The position numbers were made by a program, and so were the translations under genes. From the NCBI RefSeq assembly GCF_045863935.1, contig NZ_BTVP01000007.1, positions 1 through 64,000 on the forward strand: 64,000 nucleotides of DNA. Reading direction: 5' to 3'. This DNA comes from Parvibaculum sp045863935. GTDB taxonomy: Bacteria; Pseudomonadota; Alphaproteobacteria; Parvibaculales; Parvibaculaceae. Of this stretch, positions 62,145 through 64,000 are shown piece by piece. The notes under the pieces were generated by a model, which made no database searches, had not been told where the DNA came from, and worked only from the letters and a program-made list of their open reading frames with translations. The stretch's first letter is position 1, and every line of letters starts with the position of its first letter.

Positions 62145-62597
62145 GACAACGTCCTCCCGTGTGAACTTGCGTAGCAAATTCATCGGCAGAGACGGTGTAG
62201 AGAAATGTGGCGATATGTTTGGGGGTGGAGACAGGATGCGTGTTTATCCGTATACGAATATATGCCGTCGGAGAACGCACCGCATGTAGTGCGCATGGCA
62301 TTCTTGTGTGAGTGTAATTCTTTGTAAATCCGATGGACTCCGGCTGCGTGCCGTTGCAACGATCAGGAAATCGCACTTCCGCCGCGGAGGGCCGGATTAT
62401 CGCCGCTTTCCCAGCTGTCATTTCGATCATGAAGGTTCTTCTCGATCTCGATGCAGCATCCCTCACCCCGGGAAATCGCCGAAGGATTCGCGCAAATCCG
62501 CGAAGGAAGAAGGCGCCCGCTTTCGCGATGAGAGCGGGCGCCGCTTTTCGAAGGTCAGGGTGGTGGGGCCTTCCCTTGCCCGTTACCGGGAGGCACC
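62145..62597. other. Intergenic region with an inverted repeat
   Basis: About 450 bp between divergent genes. A 10-bp stem, GGCGCCCGCT (62512-62521) with AGCGGGCGCC (62533-62542), is followed by GCTTTTCG, a weak terminator-like hairpin. CGTATACG at 62248-62256 is a short palindrome. No small gene could be supported. Confidence 0.45.
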
Positions 62598-63236
62598 GTG
62601 AAGAGAAAGCCGGTTGAGTCAGCTTCGCTGAGCGATATCCGCGAGGACACGATCGTCCTTACAGGATCGATGTCGCTCGTAGCGACCGCTCTTTTCGGGG
62701 ATTCCGGCCGACTGATGAAATTTCTTCAATCGAGCATACCGGCAAGCGCAGTTGCAGCGGACAAGCGCTACCGGCAATGGGTATTCGTCCTGAGCAAAGC
62801 GGAGCCCATGCGTCTCGCGCAACGGGTGGCGGAACAACGTATGAAGGCGGATGACGAGCCTTCAGCTTTGGTCTTTCCCAAACGGCTGCCGTCGTGGCGC
62901 GCCCATCTGCGCGGCGACAGGGCCTATCTCATGCACCTCGACCTCGTTCCGCAGGTGCTCGACGCTCTCAATGAGCCCGGCACCATGCGGCTCATCAAGG
63001 ATCCTTCCCTTCGGTTCGATGTCGGCATCCCGTGGGAAGTGACGCTCGAGCGCGGTGTGGAAATGCGGGCTATCTGGCGCGATGCCCATGCGAGAACGAC
63101 GCGCGCGGTGGGCCTCGTACGGAACGGGACCGGGTGGCATATCGAGGAGGACGAGCAACCGGAGACGGGCGCTGCAGATTGCTGCAACGGCGGCCCCGAT
63201 GCCTGGCTGGGGCATTTCCTGCGCGAAGCAGACTAG
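62598..63236 (+). CDS. Conserved-looking protein of unknown function
   Basis: 212 aa, cytosolic, no signal. GTG start with GGGAGG 6 bp upstream. It has a mixed-charge composition and several Trp-containing segments (RQWVFVLSKAEPMRLAQRVA, VGIPWEVTLERGVEMRAIW). A C-terminal cysteine pair (ADCCNGG) is present. No family was recognised. Confidence 0.55.
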   Translation: MKRKPVESASLSDIREDTIVLTGSMSLVATALFGDSGRLMKFLQSSIPASAVAADKRYRQWVFVLSKAEPMRLAQRVAEQRMKADDEPSALVFPKRLPSWRAHLRGDRAYLMHLDLVPQVLDALNEPGTMRLIKDPSLRFDVGIPWEVTLERGVEMRAIWRDAHARTTRAVGLVRNGTGWHIEEDEQPETGAADCCNGGPDAWLGHFLREAD

Positions 63237-63324
63237 CGACGGGACACGCCAACAGAAAAGAGGCGGGATCGAAATCCCGCCTCCGCACATCGTCATGCCG
63301 GAAATGTCCGACGGTTTCGTACGC

Positions 63325-64000
63325 TCAGGGAGCGCTGGGAAGAGGCAGGCCGCCTTCGGGCACGAGGCCGCCCAATGCGCCGGTTTCGCCACCAGAGAGC
63401 AAGGTCGACACCACCGGCACAGGCTCGATCGCGGAGCCAAGCGGATCGGAACCCGAAAGGTCGGCAAGCAGTCCGCCGTCACCCGTGACACCAAGACCTC
63501 CGGCGCCGCCAAGAAGATCCGTTACAGGCGCGAGCGGGTCATCACCGCCACCGCCCGGAAGCCCGGGCAATTCGCCGCCGGCGAGACCACCCAGAAGATC
63601 CGTTACGGGCGCAAGCGGGTCATCGCCGCCGTCACCGCCGGGCAGACCGCCGCCAAGGAGATCAGTGAGCGGAGCAAGCGGATCGCCGCCGTCGCCCCCC
63701 GGAAGACCCGGAAGGGCACCTTCCGGAACCAGTGCGCCAAGTGCGCCCTCCTCACCGCCCGCAAGAAGCGCCGGGACAGTACCTGTCTCACCGAGCAGCA
63801 TACCCGTCAAATCCTGGCCCAGCAGATCCTCGCCGAGACCGCCTTCGCCGGAGGCGCCGAGCGCCGGAAGCTGCTCGGTGACCGTGCCGAGAGGCACCTG
63901 ACCGAGCGCATCGGTGACCGGCGCCAAACCTGACGCAAGCGGCTCAAGAGCCGAGACGAGCTCTTCGGGCAGCTGGCCGCCAACGGCTCCTTCGCCACCG
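63325..64000 (-). CDS. Partial Gly-rich lipoprotein-like paralogue, cut by the window edge
   Basis: The reading frame stays open through the right edge, so only the C-terminal about 225 codons are seen. Three or four tandem units of GGDDPLAPVTDLLGG (with spacers of Gly/Leu) form a long repeat region. The upstream block GASGEGGLGEDLLGQDLTGM is nearly identical to the lipoprotein at 61278-62144. The N-terminal signal lies outside the window. Confidence 0.75.
   Translation of the reverse strand, partial: GGEGAVGGQLPEELVSALEPLASGLAPVTDALGQVPLGTVTEQLPALGASGEGGLGEDLLGQDLTGMLLGETGTVPALLAGGEEGALGALVPEGALPGLPGGDGGDPLAPLTDLLGGGLPGGDGGDDPLAPVTDLLGGLAGGELPGLPGGGGDDPLAPVTDLLGGAGGLGVTGDGGLLADLSGSDPLGSAIEPVPVVSTLLSGGETGALGGLVPEGGLPLPSAP

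Overview
This is a GC-rich alphaproteobacterial chromosome segment. The lineage is shown by a short HPr kinase, EIIA and HPr cluster next to ChvG/ChvI, by a DivL-type kinase with tyrosine in place of the H-box histidine, and by pckA close to chvIG. Family content (isoquinoline-oxidoreductase-like and DUF1302 proteins, acyl-CoA/alcohol catabolism) would suit a Parvibaculum-like rhizobial-order bacterium, but that genus is an inference and was not tested.

Layout. 1-5.3 kb: a Tat-exported molybdenum hydroxylase pair, a periplasmic Cu/Zn superoxide dismutase, a glutathione transferase, and a small membrane/ribbon-helix-helix gene pair. 5.4-9.6 kb: divL and ahcY on the minus strand. 9.9-10.3 kb: an orphan XRE regulator under a promoter overlapped by an 18-bp palindrome. 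10.3-14.4 kb: the regulatory cluster chvI-chvG-hprK-EIIA-HPr. 14.7-19.5 kb: an M20 peptidase, a PiT phosphate transporter and pckA. 19.5-28.5 kb: housekeeping genes (WYL regulator, GST-fold proteins, polA, an ABC ATPase, a PAS protein).

28.75-41.73 kb: a mobile island of about 12.9 kb in a tRNA-Arg(CCG) gene. The left boundary is the 5' half of the tRNA, cut at the anticodon loop, and the right boundary is an intact copy. A further 3' half lies inverted just inside the right end. The island carries a tyrosine integrase behind two families of short repeats, a probable phage/plasmid-type replication initiator behind a 12-bp hairpin, a serine recombinase, a membrane-anchored protein of unknown function, and an hsdM-hsdS-hsdR type I restriction operon. 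The HsdS has an extra C-terminal domain of about 200 residues that resembles Panacea/SocA-like antitoxins. This is the most novel part of the window.

41.8-53.9 kb: an oxygen-sensing and chemotaxis block, with an FNR-like regulator carrying a full cysteine set, a soluble globin-coupled chemoreceptor, a soluble PAS histidine kinase, and a tightly overlapping cheA(REC)-cheW-cheY-cheZ-cheB-cheR operon. 53.9-59.1 kb: a catabolic cluster (alcohol dehydrogenase, thiolase, MerR regulator, aldehyde dehydrogenase) divergent from a TetR regulator. 59.2-64.0 kb: a DUF1302 outer-membrane-type protein with a Gly/Leu-rich lipoprotein, an unknown gene, and a second lipoprotein-like paralogue cut by the window edge.

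Three links are inferred from context. ChvG/ChvI, the regulatory PTS and pckA connect envelope or acid stress to carbon metabolism. The globin receptor, FNR-like regulator and Che proteins probably make an aerotaxis module. The island is probably a defence-carrying integrative element that has no recognisable conjugation genes.
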